Counted from the first letter of the stretch, positions 12,125 to 23,372 are shown. The stretch: 64,000 bases of DNA from Lumbricus terrestris (GCA_949752735.1 OX457039.1:45731599-45795598), one strand, 5' to 3'. The notes: generated by a model not told the origin, from the letters alone. Numbers and translations: made by a program.

Positions 12125-12130
12125 GTCTCC
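11935..12130. repeat. CTCTGT/CT microsatellite
   Basis: CTGTCT and CTCTGT units grade into pure CT. The Ser/Leu-rich open frames over it are repeat translations. Confidence 0.9.
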
Positions 12131-12611
12131 ACGACTTTATGCGTCTTCATAACTTGATCGAATCAACTTCTTTCATCACGGGAAGTGAGTTCAGTCAGTT
12201 CAAACTTAATGACCCTCAGCGATTCTATGAAACAATTGAAGTCAGTCTCCTTTGTCTTACATGCCTCTTGCGGCTGTTTGTTTGTCTGCCTTTTCGTCCG
12301 TCCGTCCGTCCGTGTGTTTGTCGATCTCTCTATGTCTTCATTGGCTGCCACTGATTGGACTTTATGGTTGAAAGAGACATTAAGAAGGCAATTGAAGGCA
12401 GACTACTGTGCCTCGATTAATGTACCGTACTCGCAGTTTGGAAACGATCGAAAAACACGAACCGAGTTTAATGCTCGACCGCAACTTATCAAGCGTGGAA
12501 ATCTTACGACATAATTGTCTCATTCTCAGCGTTAATGAAATTCAGGTCGCTGTGAATAATGCACCAGACACGGGGACAATCAAACATAGAAATGCATGAG
12601 CACTATAATAC

Positions 12612-12642
<31 letters not shown>

Positions 12643-12757
12643 AGTGCATGTAAATGTTCCAGTCAGTGTCTCTATGCGTTTGCCTTACTATGCAGGCTAC
12701 GTGTGTGCGCGCGTGTCTATCTTTCTGTGTTTGTCTGTCTGTCTGTCTGTCTGTCTC
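12612..12757. repeat. GT run and CTGT run
   Basis: (GT)n at 12612-12639 and (CTGT)n at about 12727-12757, separated by mixed GT-rich sequence. Confidence 0.85.
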
Positions 12758-14284
12758 TATGACTATGTGGTGTACGTTCGAACGGCCCAGGGGACTGGTC
12801 TTGGGAATTTCATTGACCTTTGCTGGTCTGATTAGGTTCCGGCCGAGCTGGGACTCCGCTTCCGACAATCCATCAACGAAGACTGCATGGCGGAGGAAAC
12901 AAAATTCGTCCTCGGAGTCTGTGATAACCCTTTCCTCTTAGAAACGGACTAGCGAAACCCGGCCTTCGCTGGCTGCTAGAGAATCGTCTCCAACGACGAC
13001 GGCGACGATGTAGACCTATATATACGCCTCACGTAACATAGTGTGCCATCCTCGACGATTTTATGCCCACCTTGAGAGTATACAGGCTATAGAGTCGACG
13101 TCGTAACTATCACGATGCTTGCATGAATGGCGTCCCTGTCTGAAAGCAGCATGCATAGAAAGTCTTTCAGATTCAAATAAGACTCGGTGAGCAATATGAA
13201 TGAATTGTTCTAATTTCACGACTCGCTATTATTGCATATATATATACATTACATATGTACATATATATATATATATAGATCTATGTATATATGAGTCGCT
13301 TATTTATTCGTATAATTATACGAATTATGTTCTGTGGATATCTGTCGCGAATCCTCCTTCAACTTATCCCGTTTGACAGCTGACTGTCAGTTTCTGTATA
13401 GCTGTATAGAGCTGACTATAGTTCTCCTATTGTCAGTCAATATCTGACTATGTATGCATGGGTCAGTATTTCCATAATATATAGCTTTCTTGTTTGGGTT
13501 TCTCTACCTGTCTCTACACACGTTTTTCAATCTTATTGCTTCTGTCCTCAAGCATTTGTCTGTCTGTCTGTCTGTTTGTCTGTCCGTCCGTCTGACTGTG
13601 TTTCATTTGATAATTCGCTGAATTCCTGTCGTTTCTTTCACTATAAGCTTAAACTCGTAATGAACGATGATTCATAAAACGTCTTTTCTTCAACTGATTT
13701 ACACAATAAAAAAAACCATTGATTATTTATTCCAAAAATGGGAAAAAATAATAACAGCTGTTTGAGAACAGGAGATGACTCATGCAGGTACGTAAACAGC
13801 TTCCAAAATATCACCACGGCTCGCAGATGTCTGGCTTACCTTGCAGAAACCGATTAAATTATAGTCTGTCATTTTAAACTCCTTTAATTGTCACACAACG
13901 CAAGTTTATCCTGTAGTATACGTTAATCCGAAAATACATCAATCCGTTTGTAGGTCTATACTCGACGACCAAAACGTGTTTGCATGGGAATGTCTGAGCT
14001 TCGGATGTGTCTGGCATCAAGTGAACTTTGTTTGGATTTGCATCGGCCTTTGTCTTAAAGAGCCATTATCTCATATGCGACACGATAGTTCAAAAGACCT
14101 CTAGTTAAGCACGCTTTCCACCGATCATCTAAGGCTGATTGAATGCATGTACATACGCTCTGTCTATTATTATAGCGCACGATCTCAACTCGTTTAGTTG
14201 TTGTCATCTCACGCAAGTCCTAGTTTATCCTGGAACATAAATTATATAGTTTTGCGTATATATCCGACAACATTGCTCTTAATT
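12758..14284. other. Downstream flank of the receptor gene
   Basis: Holds short TA runs near 13234-13290 and a CTGT run at 13555-13593. On the minus strand a candidate polyadenylation hexamer AATAAA lies at 13731-13726, about 550 bp past the receptor stop codon; use of it is unproven. No other gene recognised. Confidence 0.4.
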
Positions 14285-15928
14285 CTAAGAAGCAGTTCTT
14301 CTCGATCCGGTCAAAGAGGCTGAAGCGTTGAGAACTTTATTGGCGAACGATTGTCGGTTGCGGTAACTTCCAAAGAGAATCTTCTGGAAGGCCGATCGAA
14401 AGTCCGGATTGAAGATCGTGTAGATGACCGGATTGAGAAGACTGTTGAAGTACCCCAGCCATCCGATGATGCTGACGACGAGGCCTGGCACTGGACAGGA
14501 CGAGCCACAGAACGGACCAATCAGAGCGAGGATGAAGAAAGGCAGCCAGCATATGACGAACGACCCAGTTATGATGGCCAATGTCCGAGCAGCCTTGCGC
14601 TCTCGTGCCTGCTCTTTCTTCTCCCGGATCTTGCGTTCGGCCGACCGGAAGGACGACTCGAGCTGCGGTGCATTCTGGTCGTCGTTGTCCAGCCAATGAT
14701 TTCCGTTGAACTCGAGCGTCAGAGGACTCGACGAGGAAGCGGTGATGAGTGACGTCATTACGGAGGTGTTGCTTCCGTCACCGATACCATCTCCGTCCGC
14801 ATCAGTTCCCCCACCACCTCCCACCTTTCCCTTTCCGTCTCCTCCTCTTCTACCGGTTTCTTCCCGAGGGAAAGACATGGACGTCGGCGGCGACTGCAGA
14901 GGCGTCGATGATACTCCGTTGGGGGGAAGCGTTGTGGCGGCGAGAACGGAAGAGGGAGTCGAAGGGGACTCCATGGTGGGAGGAGTGGAACAAGAGTCGA
15001 GTTTGAAGCGACCTCTCGCTCTCGAACAACTCTTCTTGACAAGAATCGACGATGACGTCGACAACTCCCCCTGCGCATGCGCCTGCGCCTGCGCCTGAGA
15101 CGCCCGGAAGTGCCTCTTGCGTATGCGGCCCCTAGCGGCGCGGAAGACGTTCAGGTAGATGATGAGCATGATGACGAGTGGGATGTAGAAGGCGCCGACC
15201 GTCGAGTAGATCGTGTAGCCCCAGTCCTGGCTGATGAGGCATTCGCCCGTGTCATCCGGGTTGTTCGAAGGGTCCCTCCAGCCGAACAGCGGCGGGATGG
15301 AGATGATGGTCGAGATGCCCCAGCTGAGTCCTATCATGGCGAAGATCAATCTGACGGGTCTGTTGTGGATGTAGTCGACCCTCGTCACGGCCAGGTAACG
15401 GTCGACGGAGATGGCGACCAGGTGGAGGATGGACGAAGTGCAGCAGAGTACATCGGACGATATGAACATGTCGCACACCTCCTTACCCAGAAACCAGTGC
15501 GCGCTCACTTCCTTAACGGCCGCCAGGGGCATAACGAGAACGGCCACCATGAGGTCGGCCACGGCCAGGGAGGCGATCAGGTAATTGGCGACGTTCTGGA
15601 GATTCCTCTCCAAGACAATGGCGGCGATGACAAAGACGTTGCCGACGATCGTCGCCAGGATGATGGCGCTGAGGATGCTGCACGTGAAGACCGTGTGCAT
15701 CAGACTCAGCGTCTCGTTTCCGCTGACGTCATTGCCACCGGCTGACGTCATCGAATCGTTTGTGTCGTCATAGCCGCTCGCGTTGTCGTTTCCGTTTGTA
15801 GGATTTGGGAAGATCCGGTTTTGAAAGAACTGATGAGAGTAGGTGAATGGGAAGGGAGCGGAGGAGGATGAGGATGAGGAGGATGAGGATGAAGAGGATG
15901 CGTTCGTTGGATCCATGGCTTTCATCAT
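14285..15928 (-). CDS. 5-HT1A-like: 5-HT1A-like serotonin receptor (class A GPCR), single exon
   Basis: Predicted seven-helix plasma-membrane receptor for serotonin. Family knowledge suggests coupling to Gi/o and lowering of cAMP. Counting from the ATG at 15928 (547 aa), the sequence shows: a Ser-rich, Asn-rich N-terminus with N-glycosylation sequons and no signal peptide; GN in TM1 (Asn97); LAVAD in TM2 (Asp125); Cys152, which pairs with the ECL2 Cys; the amine-binding Asp159 in SSDVLCC; DRY at 176-178; YTIYST and GAFYIPL in TM5, as in vertebrate 5-HT1A; a long ICL3 with Ala-Gln and Gly-rich tracts; CWLPFF (TM6, Cys460); and NPVIY (TM7, Asn499). The frame runs further upstream to a GTG at 15952, but an in-frame TAA lies just above it. 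The third ATG, at 15916 (GCCATGG), has the best Kozak context, so the protein may be 543 aa. The single-exon structure fits 5-HT1 genes; a 5' UTR intron is possible. An octopamine or dopamine receptor is less likely. Confidence 0.93.
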   Translation of the reverse strand: MMKAMDPTNASSSSSSSSSSSSSAPFPFTYSHQFFQNRIFPNPTNGNDNASGYDDTNDSMTSAGGNDVSGNETLSLMHTVFTCSILSAIILATIVGNVFVIAAIVLERNLQNVANYLIASLAVADLMVAVLVMPLAAVKEVSAHWFLGKEVCDMFISSDVLCCTSSILHLVAISVDRYLAVTRVDYIHNRPVRLIFAMIGLSWGISTIISIPPLFGWRDPSNNPDDTGECLISQDWGYTIYSTVGAFYIPLVIMLIIYLNVFRAARGRIRKRHFRASQAQAQAHAQGELSTSSSILVKKSCSRARGRFKLDSCSTPPTMESPSTPSSVLAATTLPPNGVSSTPLQSPPTSMSFPREETGRRGGDGKGKVGGGGGTDADGDGIGDGSNTSVMTSLITASSSSPLTLEFNGNHWLDNDDQNAPQLESSFRSAERKIREKKEQARERKAARTLAIITGSFVICWLPFFILALIGPFCGSSCPVPGLVVSIIGWLGYFNSLLNPVIYTIFNPDFRSAFQKILFGSYRNRQSFANKVLNASASLTGSRRTAS

Positions 15929-17060
15929 CGAGTTCAGTTTGCATGGAATCACAACTTGAGATTAATCAGAGGCTGTCGAGGTCAGAATCCCATTCTGCTG
16001 CTGCTTCTGCTGCTGCGTTTTTCTCCTCGTCATCGAAATACTTCATCGCGACAAACCAATCCGTCCGTTTTCATTTCGAGAGATCCGTTACGCCTCAGTG
16101 GATATTAACTCCGACTGAAGTCCAATAGTGGTCATCGTCCTATCACCCACCCACACTTCCCTTCTTCCGCCCCTCCAGATCTATTCTGCTTTTTCGTTCG
16201 CCTATCTCGACCCTACAGCGTCACGTGCTTTGCTCCTCGCCACAGCTGCAGATGCAGTTGCACCATCAGCAGCATCATCATCAGCATCATCAGCAGCAGC
16301 TACTCATACGGCAGACGTATTGAGGCGGCATCGGCGTCCAGTCAATTTTCATATGAATGGACTTCCCTGGGCGAAATGATAATATGGCGACTATAATAGT
16401 TAGGGTGGAGACACCGACGGACAGAACACCGCAGCGAGTACTCGAGGGGCTTCGCTCATCAACGCTCCTCACAGAACTGCGACGCAAAACTTATGACGAC
16501 CGCTGATGACGACGACGACGACGACGATGGTGATGACGATGCACTTCGTTGCCGTCTGTATCGCCGCCGCTGGAGGTCGCCCTGCGTTGCTATGTGTTGC
16601 TAGGCGACGATGCCGTTGCCAGGCGTTGCAGATGGCGAAACCGTTGCCGTTTCTACCCGACCATAGACACGCATATATAGGCGAACAGCTGCAGTGGTGG
16701 CAGTGGCGGTGGCGAAATGGTCGGTGGATCTTGGACGACGGTGTATCGTCGTGCTGCAAATTACTGCGTTAGTATACGACTGGATATGATTTGCATACAG
16801 AAATTGGACAATGTGCTTTTGGCTGATCGGCGATCGACGACGACTGCTGCAGCGATGGAGTCCGACGGGTGAGGAGGGGATGCAGTCGTAGCAGCCAGGC
16901 GATGAATCCCCGTCGGTTATCGAAGCGACAGCGGACAGGGTGTGGTGGTGGTGGCGGTTGTGGTGGTGGTGGTGGTAGTGGTGGTGGTGTTGATGGTGGT
17001 GGCGGCGCAGGTCACTTCTCTCATTATCACTCACCAATGAGACTTGTTGATGGTGGCGCT
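15929..17060. other. Upstream flank of the receptor gene
   Basis: Likely 5' UTR and promoter of the minus-strand receptor. I see no convincing TATA box. The stretch is rich in GCTGCT/CATCAG trinucleotides (15990-16020, 16265-16310) and GACGAC/GGTGGT runs (16500-16535, 16940-17010). Open frames on both strands are low complexity. Confidence 0.4.
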
Positions 17061-17322
17061 GGTCCGTCGGTCTGTCTGTCGGTCTGTCCGTCTGTCTGTC
17101 TGTTCTGTCTGTCTGTCTGTCGGTCTGTCTGTCTGTTGGTCTGTCTGTTGGGCTGTCTGTCTGTCGGTCTGTCCGTCGGTCCGTCGGTCTGTCTGTCTGT
17201 TGGTCGGTCTGTCTGTCGGTCTGTCTGTCTGTTGGTCTGTCGGTCTGTCTGTCGGTCTGTCTGTCCGTCCGTCGGTCTGTCTGTCTGTCTGTCTGTCCGT
17301 CGGTCCGTCCGTTGGTCGATGT
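17061..17322. repeat. Long (CTGT/CGGT)n microsatellite
   Basis: About 260 bp of CTGT units with frequent C-to-G and T-to-C variants (CGGT, CCGT, TGGT). Long open frames on both strands (Thr-Asp-Arg-Gln on the minus strand) are translations of the repeat. Confidence 0.95.
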
Positions 17323-18484
17323 CGTTAGGATAATGAGTCGACAAAAGCGATCAGCAGAATAAGTCCCAGTTCGTGCGAGGTCGACTGTAGTGGCTGCTGA
17401 CTTTCCTTTCCTATTCCATTCATCTCCCGTTATACGTCTCACTGTCCCTCCCTTCCCTTCTGTCTATACACCTCTTCACTCATTGCCCCTAACCACCACA
17501 CACCCCTCATTCAGTCCGCCCTATACTCTGACGTTTGTATGCGTGGTGCGGAATCGACTCTACGTAGCGCGTCGACCGATTCGACTGATGCTGCACAGGT
17601 CACGGAAATGAAGATCGCTAAACAGACGGACCGATGATATTGGACGAAGAAGAAAGAATTACTCCCTCCACCAACTTTGCTTCAACGCAATGGAAGACAG
17701 TCGTAGACGAGTCCACTGATGTTGTCACCTACTTGGCAGTCACGATAGAGAAGCAGAGGCAGAGACGGAGGCAGAGGCGGAGACCATCGGAGCGTGACGG
17801 TTCTGATAATAATAGTCGCTCTGCTCAAGTAGGCGTCTAGACTCGGCGATCGACGACGCGATTTCTTCGCCGGTCATCGGTGCACGGTCCGTCCGCCCGT
17901 CCGTCCGACGATCAGCCGGTCGTTGACCGCCGAGAGAAGAAGGGGGTGGGAGGTTGGCAGCAGCAGCAGTAGTAGCAGCGAGAATTGGAAGTTCGTCCGC
18001 CTCTTTGGTCGACGCCCAATAATTGCGATGTATAATTCTGGTGTTGCTAGGTCTGCGCTATAGATACATGTATATTCTGCACCCGTGTCTGAATTATAGC
18101 AGTCGGCCGACCAGCAGATGAGTCATTCGCTTCGGTCTCTTCCTCGCGATCGTCGCTCGATTAGAAACCTATCTGCAAAATAATGTCAACAGATCACGCT
18201 ATACTACATATCATGCAGGCAGAAGCTACACACACGCTCCATATGTCTACAACTCTACATCATAGTCTAGGCCTACATCTACATGTACATGCAGTCAGAA
18301 GCAGCGTATACGCTTAAATGTATTATATTGCGGATGCATGGCATGCTGTTGTTTCTCGTATTCATTTCAAGGCATTGCATGATTCGCAACATGCTTTAAA
18401 CATTGTATACGCTCCATTTTGTATCTCATGGGTTATAACCGGAATGGGTCAGCATATTTGAATAGGAAGAAAGAAATACGATAG
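17323..18484. other. No gene recognised
   Basis: GC-richer sequence to about 17950, then ordinary AT-rich DNA. A short CAGCAGCAG/TAGTAG run near 17959-17978. TAGGCCTA at 18268. Nothing coding recognised. Confidence 0.4.
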
Positions 18485-18785
18485 ACAGATAGACAGACAG
18501 AAAGAGAGGCAGACAGAGAGGCAGACATATAGACATACGGGCAGGCAGAGGAACCATATTATACAGCAAGGACGCGCTATAGAAACACGTGCAGGTATAG
18601 ACATACAGAGACTCATATAGACGCATGCATACACGCGCAAAGAGAGCGATAGGCCTATACAATATACATACACATTCAGTATGCATGTTCAGATGCATAT
18701 ATAGAGACATACAAAGCGACATACACCCAAACGCCTACAGAAACGCTTATGCAGAGGCAAACAGGGACACATACACACTGCATGC

Positions 18786-18834
<49 letters not shown>

Positions 18835-18840
18835 AGGAGA
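18485..18840. repeat. AGACAGAC-rich, (CA)n and (TA)n microsatellites
   Basis: AGACAG/AGGCAG units at about 18485-18530, a CA run at 18790-18820 and a TA run at 18821-18834, with CATA-rich spacer. Confidence 0.85.
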
Positions 18841-19743
18841 CTCATAGACACATGAAGAGACTGCGAGACACATGCGGCGGTCAACGCATAGGGGCAGACG
18901 TATTATAGGCCTATATTACCTACTTAGATGATTGTGCGAGTGATGGGGGATGCTAAGAAAGCAATATGAGGAGAGTGCATGCATGATGTCAACACAAACC
19001 CCCTTCTGCATGCTGCTGCTGCTGCTGCTGCTGCTGTTGTTTTACATATATCGCGCATGCGCACTCGATCTGCATCCGTGGAATAAATTCCTCTCGTCGC
19101 AGCAGCAGCTAATCCAGTCTGATCCGTCGTCCTTCCAGGCTTTCCGTTCGTCGCATGCAGACATGGAAACGATCCATCCCTCCTCCCTCCTCCTCCTCCC
19201 TCCATCCTCCTCCCAACTCAGGTGCCACCTCACCTCGGCTGCTGCTGCAGCTGATGCTATTGTGATGCTTTTTAGCCAATCTCCGCCGTTCCATGCATCG
19301 AGCCTCGCAGCTCGATTAGACAGAACAATGGACGAAAGCGACAACGGGAATAACTGTTAACTGCTATTAAACATATGTATGTGTTTCATTCATACGGAGG
19401 GCGCCTCTAGCTGTTTACGTATTATGTGCCATAAATGCATCCGTCGTATTGTCATAGCATTCTGGGCCTATATATATACAATATGTCATATCTATATATG
19501 CATATATATTGTGTGCCATGTTCCCAACTATGTTATATATATGTATATATACTATAGGCAACGTTCATGTATTCTCCACTAAAAGCGGCGTCGGCGGCGT
19601 CGGCGGCGTCGGCGGCGACATTGAGCGCGTCATGCAGGTGTGCGTTAATTATGGATGACAGCATTAATGGAGCGCACAGAGATAATGACCAAGCCCTCCC
19701 TGATCGATCGACTCAGTTCGATAATGAAGGCCTGGCACTCACC

Positions 19744-19745
<2 letters not shown>
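18841..19745. other. No gene recognised; trinucleotide runs
   Basis: Holds (CTG)n at 19011-19038, a CCTCCTC run near 19175-19210, TA-rich DNA at 19470-19550 and four 9-bp GCGGCGTCG units at about 19585-19619. No gene recognised. Confidence 0.4.
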
Positions 19746-19776
<31 letters not shown>

Positions 19777-19777
19777 T
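19746..19777. repeat. (CAG)n microsatellite
   Basis: About ten CAG units immediately left of the large inverted repeat. Confidence 0.95.
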
Positions 19778-19792
19778 CCACAACTATATGGA

Positions 19793-19914
19793 CGGTGGTC
19801 CAACATCTCACCCACCCCTCCCCGTCCGCCCGACCTTGCATTGGTGGCATCCATCTCTGCCGACAATGGGAGGTCGGGCGGACGGGGAGGGGTGGGTGAG
19901 ATGTTGGACCACCG
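19793..19914. repeat. 44-bp perfect inverted repeat with 34-nt spacer
   Basis: The left arm 19793-19836 and right arm 19871-19914 are exact reverse complements by base-by-base reading (left arm begins CGGTGGTCCAACATC, right arm ends GATGTTGGACCACCG). The arms are GC-rich with a CCCACCCCTCCCC tract. Transcribed, this would fold into a 44-bp stem, longer and more perfect than a usual miRNA precursor. No TIR-style ends or target duplication were seen. Mechanism and function unknown. Confidence 0.9.
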
Positions 19915-20295
19915 CTGCGCAATCTATGCACTAGTGTGCATCGTGCAACAACAACAAATCAGATATGCAGTGTGCTTATATATGAAAAGGCGCGTTACGT
20001 GTATAGAGGAGTTAATAATTATTATGTGCATAAACATAATCATGGTTAAACGACCTTTCTATACTGTAGCAGCTTCCTGCAGGGTTGAGTCAGATGATGC
20101 GACATCGCAACATCCAAAGGCTAATTGGGGCAGAGATTGAAGCGTGACCAGATGTCCTTTCAGTAACGCTATACCCGTCTGTCTCCATCTCGCTGTCTCT
20201 CTGTCTGTCTTCCTATGTACATGTATCCCTCAGTGTATCTCTGTCTCTCTCTCTCTATATGTTGTCTTCTCTGCCTTTCTCTGTTTCCATCTCGG
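19915..20295. other. No gene recognised
   Basis: Ordinary sequence with a CAACAACAA run near 19946; nothing else seen. Confidence 0.4.
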
Positions 20296-20399
20296 TCTGT
20301 CGGTTTGTCTGTCACTGTCTGTCTGTCTGTCTGCGCGTGTGTGCATGTGTGTGCGTGTGTGCATGTGCGTGCGTGTGTGTCTGTCTGTCTGTCTGTCTA

Positions 20400-20436
<37 letters not shown>
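20296..20436. repeat. CTGT and GTGC microsatellites
   Basis: (CTGT)n flanks a GTGTGC-rich middle; the longest pure CTGT run is about 20380-20434. Confidence 0.9.
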
Positions 20437-20725
20437 ATGTCTCTCGATGTCGGCCTCTATATGCATGTGTGAACGTCTTAGCCGATGACAATTTCTCCCT
20501 TCTGTCGGAAATCGACTTTGCATCAGATGTAAAGCCAACATAATGTTTCGGTCAACGCCGATACATTGTAGTTGACAGACAATGAAGTGGGTGGAACATG
20601 GAGCAGCCCATAATATATATAATGATGATAGGTGGGTAACTAGAGATGGAATGGAACGTCTGCTGGGTCAATTTAATCTCATCAGCTTGTGCTTTCCAAT
20701 CCCGATCAAGGAACTCGCTGGCTAG
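20437..20725. other. No gene recognised
   Basis: Unique-looking sequence leading into a small minisatellite. Confidence 0.3.
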
Positions 20726-20796
20726 TGGCTAATTGATGTGGCTAATTGATATGGCTAATTAATGTGGCTAATCGTGCTGGCTAGTCGTGCTGGCTA
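20726..20796. repeat. 13-bp minisatellite, about 5.5 copies
   Basis: Units TGGCTAATTGATG, TGGCTAATTGATA, TGGCTAATTAATG, TGGCTAATCGTGC and TGGCTAGTCGTGC follow each other without spacer. Confidence 0.85.
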
Positions 20797-21343
20797 TCGA
20801 CTCCTGGTTCATGTATAGACGTATTATATAGACCGCAATGAAATCGAAACAGCGATGAAAGCCTTTAATTAAAACGCGCGGATCAAGTTGTTGTCCACGC
20901 GCACACACATCAGACATGCTCAGTTGTGCACGTAGGTCGGACAAAGAACACAGACACGCAGCTCTGCCACCGCCCAACCGTCACTGCCCAACCGCCACCG
21001 CCCCACTGCCACTGCCACCTCCGCCGCCACCCTCCACTGTGGAGCAGGGGAGGAGGATTCCATGATGGGAAGAGGCCATGGTGGTCAGGATGGAAGCTAC
21101 TAATAAAAAAACAATTAGACAAATTGTCAGCCAGCCAAGTTTATGGGCGGAAGCGTATTATAAGCATTACTTCGATTCATATTCCGATCCATATCCTAGT
21201 GCTATTATAAGCATCGCTGATATATTATAGGACAACATTACATGCATATACATTATACATATTACATGTTTGCCTACACCATGTGTGTATAATTATATGC
21301 GCGTGTATTTAATTATGTGTATATGTGCATGCGTGTGTATACA

Positions 21344-21345
<2 letters not shown>
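20797..21345. other. No gene recognised
   Basis: Includes a short CCGCCACTGCC-type tract at about 20970-21030. No gene recognised. Confidence 0.4.
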
Positions 21346-21404
<59 letters not shown>

Positions 21405-21706
21405 ATGTGTCGGTGTGTATATGTTTGTGTGGTGTGCAGTGGTGTGTTGTTAGATGTGTGTATGCGTGTGAGTGTGTAGGTGTGTGGGTGTGGGTGTAGT
21501 GGTGTTTGTAGATGTTTGTGTATGTGTGTATAGGTGCACGCGCATAGGTGTTTTTGCGTGCGTGTGTGCGTGTGCAGTGGTGTGTGTCACTGTGTGTAGA
21601 TGTGTATGTATGTGCGTGTAGGTGTGCGTCTGTGTGTGTGTGCGTGCGTGTGTGCAGGTGTGTGTGTGTGTGTGTGTGCGTGTGTGTGTGTATATGTGTG
21701 TAGTAT
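21346..21706. repeat. GT-rich microsatellite, 360 bp
   Basis: Pure (GT)n at 21350-21401, then interrupted GT with GTGTAGGTGTG-type variants to 21706. The His/Thr-rich and Cys/Val-rich frames over it are repeat translations. Confidence 0.95.
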
Positions 21707-22697
21707 TGACTAAGTTCGGTTGACAATATATCGTCTGATACGATCGATTACGTTTCAATTAATTCTGCAACATTCTTCATCAACGCAATTCTTTCGAACC
21801 ATACAATTCCTTTCAAACAGCAGCGGTTCATTTAGTGCCATCGGATGAACACCAACAATTGCACCCGGAACCAATTCAGCTGGAAGCAATATTCACCACC
21901 GATTTACAGTGCGTGTAGGTGTATACCAATTCACCAAGTCACTGCCAACAATTGATATGAGAAGGAACGAAGTAACTTTACATTGATCTCGAATATTATG
22001 TTCAATGCGGAATTTTGTTCTAACCTCAGCAGACGCCTTTACACGTCTTCACAATTATTATGCAGAGCAGGACTTGTGAGCACAGGAGACGTTTTAGGAA
22101 AAACCTGTCGACCAGTTTATAGTGACAATTATATGCTTTGTGTATCACTCATAGATAGTTAACCATTGATCGACTTGGCTTCGACAGCCTTATAAGTTAT
22201 ATATAGCACACAATCAGTTTAGACTGCACAAACAGTTGTCTTGAGTATTTTTCGTATAGTCATAATGTCCTGTGTTGAGTAGCCTATAGGCTTACAAGTT
22301 ATCAATCAATCAATCATTCATTCATTCATTCGATAAATAAAACTTTCTATTGCAACCAAATTATTAAAAATTGTGCCAGCAACTGTAAAATAAATGATCA
22401 AAATATAAAATGGCGATTATGATGAAGTCACAAAAGGGATGGTTATCCCGTAAACAGATCAGTGGCGCATATCTAACTTTCCATGGACCATGCATGCAGG
22501 CTACACTGCAGGTGGCACCTCTGTTTGGCAGTCTAAGTCTCTAAGACCTAGCTGCAGCTTTACCGATAATTATTGTCATTTGTCGTGATCCTCATGGACT
22601 CACGTGTGCCATCAGTTACCTAATCTTTAAATAAAAGTCATATAGGTCGCAGCCATATTGATTTTATGTTTTTTACACTGATTACAGCTCCGGTAGT
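21707..22697. other. No gene recognised
   Basis: AT-rich sequence with a short ATCA/ATTC tetranucleotide run (22301-22330). Nothing coding recognised. Confidence 0.4.
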
Positions 22698-22833
22698 AGT
22701 AGAAGTAGGCCTAGTGGTGATTCTAATACAGTGGCCAATACTAAGCCTCCAAGACTTATGAGGTATTGAGGTAACGTGACAATTTAGAGACTCCCTACTG
22801 GCCACTCTCCTATAGAATCACCACTACTTCTAC
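22698..22833. repeat. Imperfect long inverted repeat (hairpin)
   Basis: AGTAGAAGTAG, GTGGTGATTCT and AGTGGCCA (22698-22737) are answered in inverse order by TGGCCACT, AGAATCACCAC and TACTTCTACT (22799-22833), around a 60-nt loop. The left arm contains TAGGCCTA (22706). Possibly a MITE or a transcribed hairpin; no target duplication was assigned. Confidence 0.7.
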
Positions 22834-23025
22834 TCACTCTGGTTAATGATTTGCAGTCATCACAAAAACACACTAATCGATTCTTTTCGATATTCGATTT
22901 ATGGCTCTAAGTCTCAAAGATGTCGAGAAACGACTTTATGAGGTCGATTGCCTCATTATTACGGAAGTCTTATATTTCAACAGATTTAAAACTCCTGATT
23001 TACAACATGATATTTATCTGCGACA

Positions 23026-23068
23026 ATAACATCGAGATTATTAATATTATTAATAATCTCGATGTTAT
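23026..23068. repeat. 43-nt perfect palindrome
   Basis: Two 21-nt arms (ATAACATCGAGATTATTAAT.. and its exact inverse) with a single central base at 23047. It can extrude as a cruciform. No surrounding feature explains it. Confidence 0.9.
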
Positions 23069-23372
23069 GTAGATGAAACAGAATCTCAATTCCACACGTC
23101 AGAAGGTCAAAAATAAACCGTATTAATATATGCATGACACATCAAGGCTCACACGCACGCACGTACGCATGCGCACATGAGCATCGTTGATTAGATGTCG
23201 AAAAATCTGATGGAATCCTCTGGGAAAAGTCGGATTAATTCAGTGGAAGGCGAGAAAATATAGACGAAGCCTTAGTCGTCTGCTGTCCTGCTGCAGGCCA
23301 ACTATTGAATAATACGCCGACGATGCCAAGACGGAGACAGTGAAGCAGACTTCAAGCAGTAAGGCGCATATA

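Noticed and set aside
15929..15952. Extension of the receptor to a GTG codon eight residues upstream
   Set aside because: GTG is not a usual start in animals, and an in-frame TAA lies just upstream of it; ATG at 15928 or 15916 is preferred.
16600..17442. 280-codon minus-strand open frame rich in Thr-Asp-Arg-Gln, and counterparts on the plus strand
   Set aside because: Pure translation of the CTGT/CGGT microsatellite; open on both strands for the same reason.
19793..19914. miRNA precursor
   Set aside because: A 44-bp perfect stem lacks the bulges and about 22-nt duplex layout of typical precursors.
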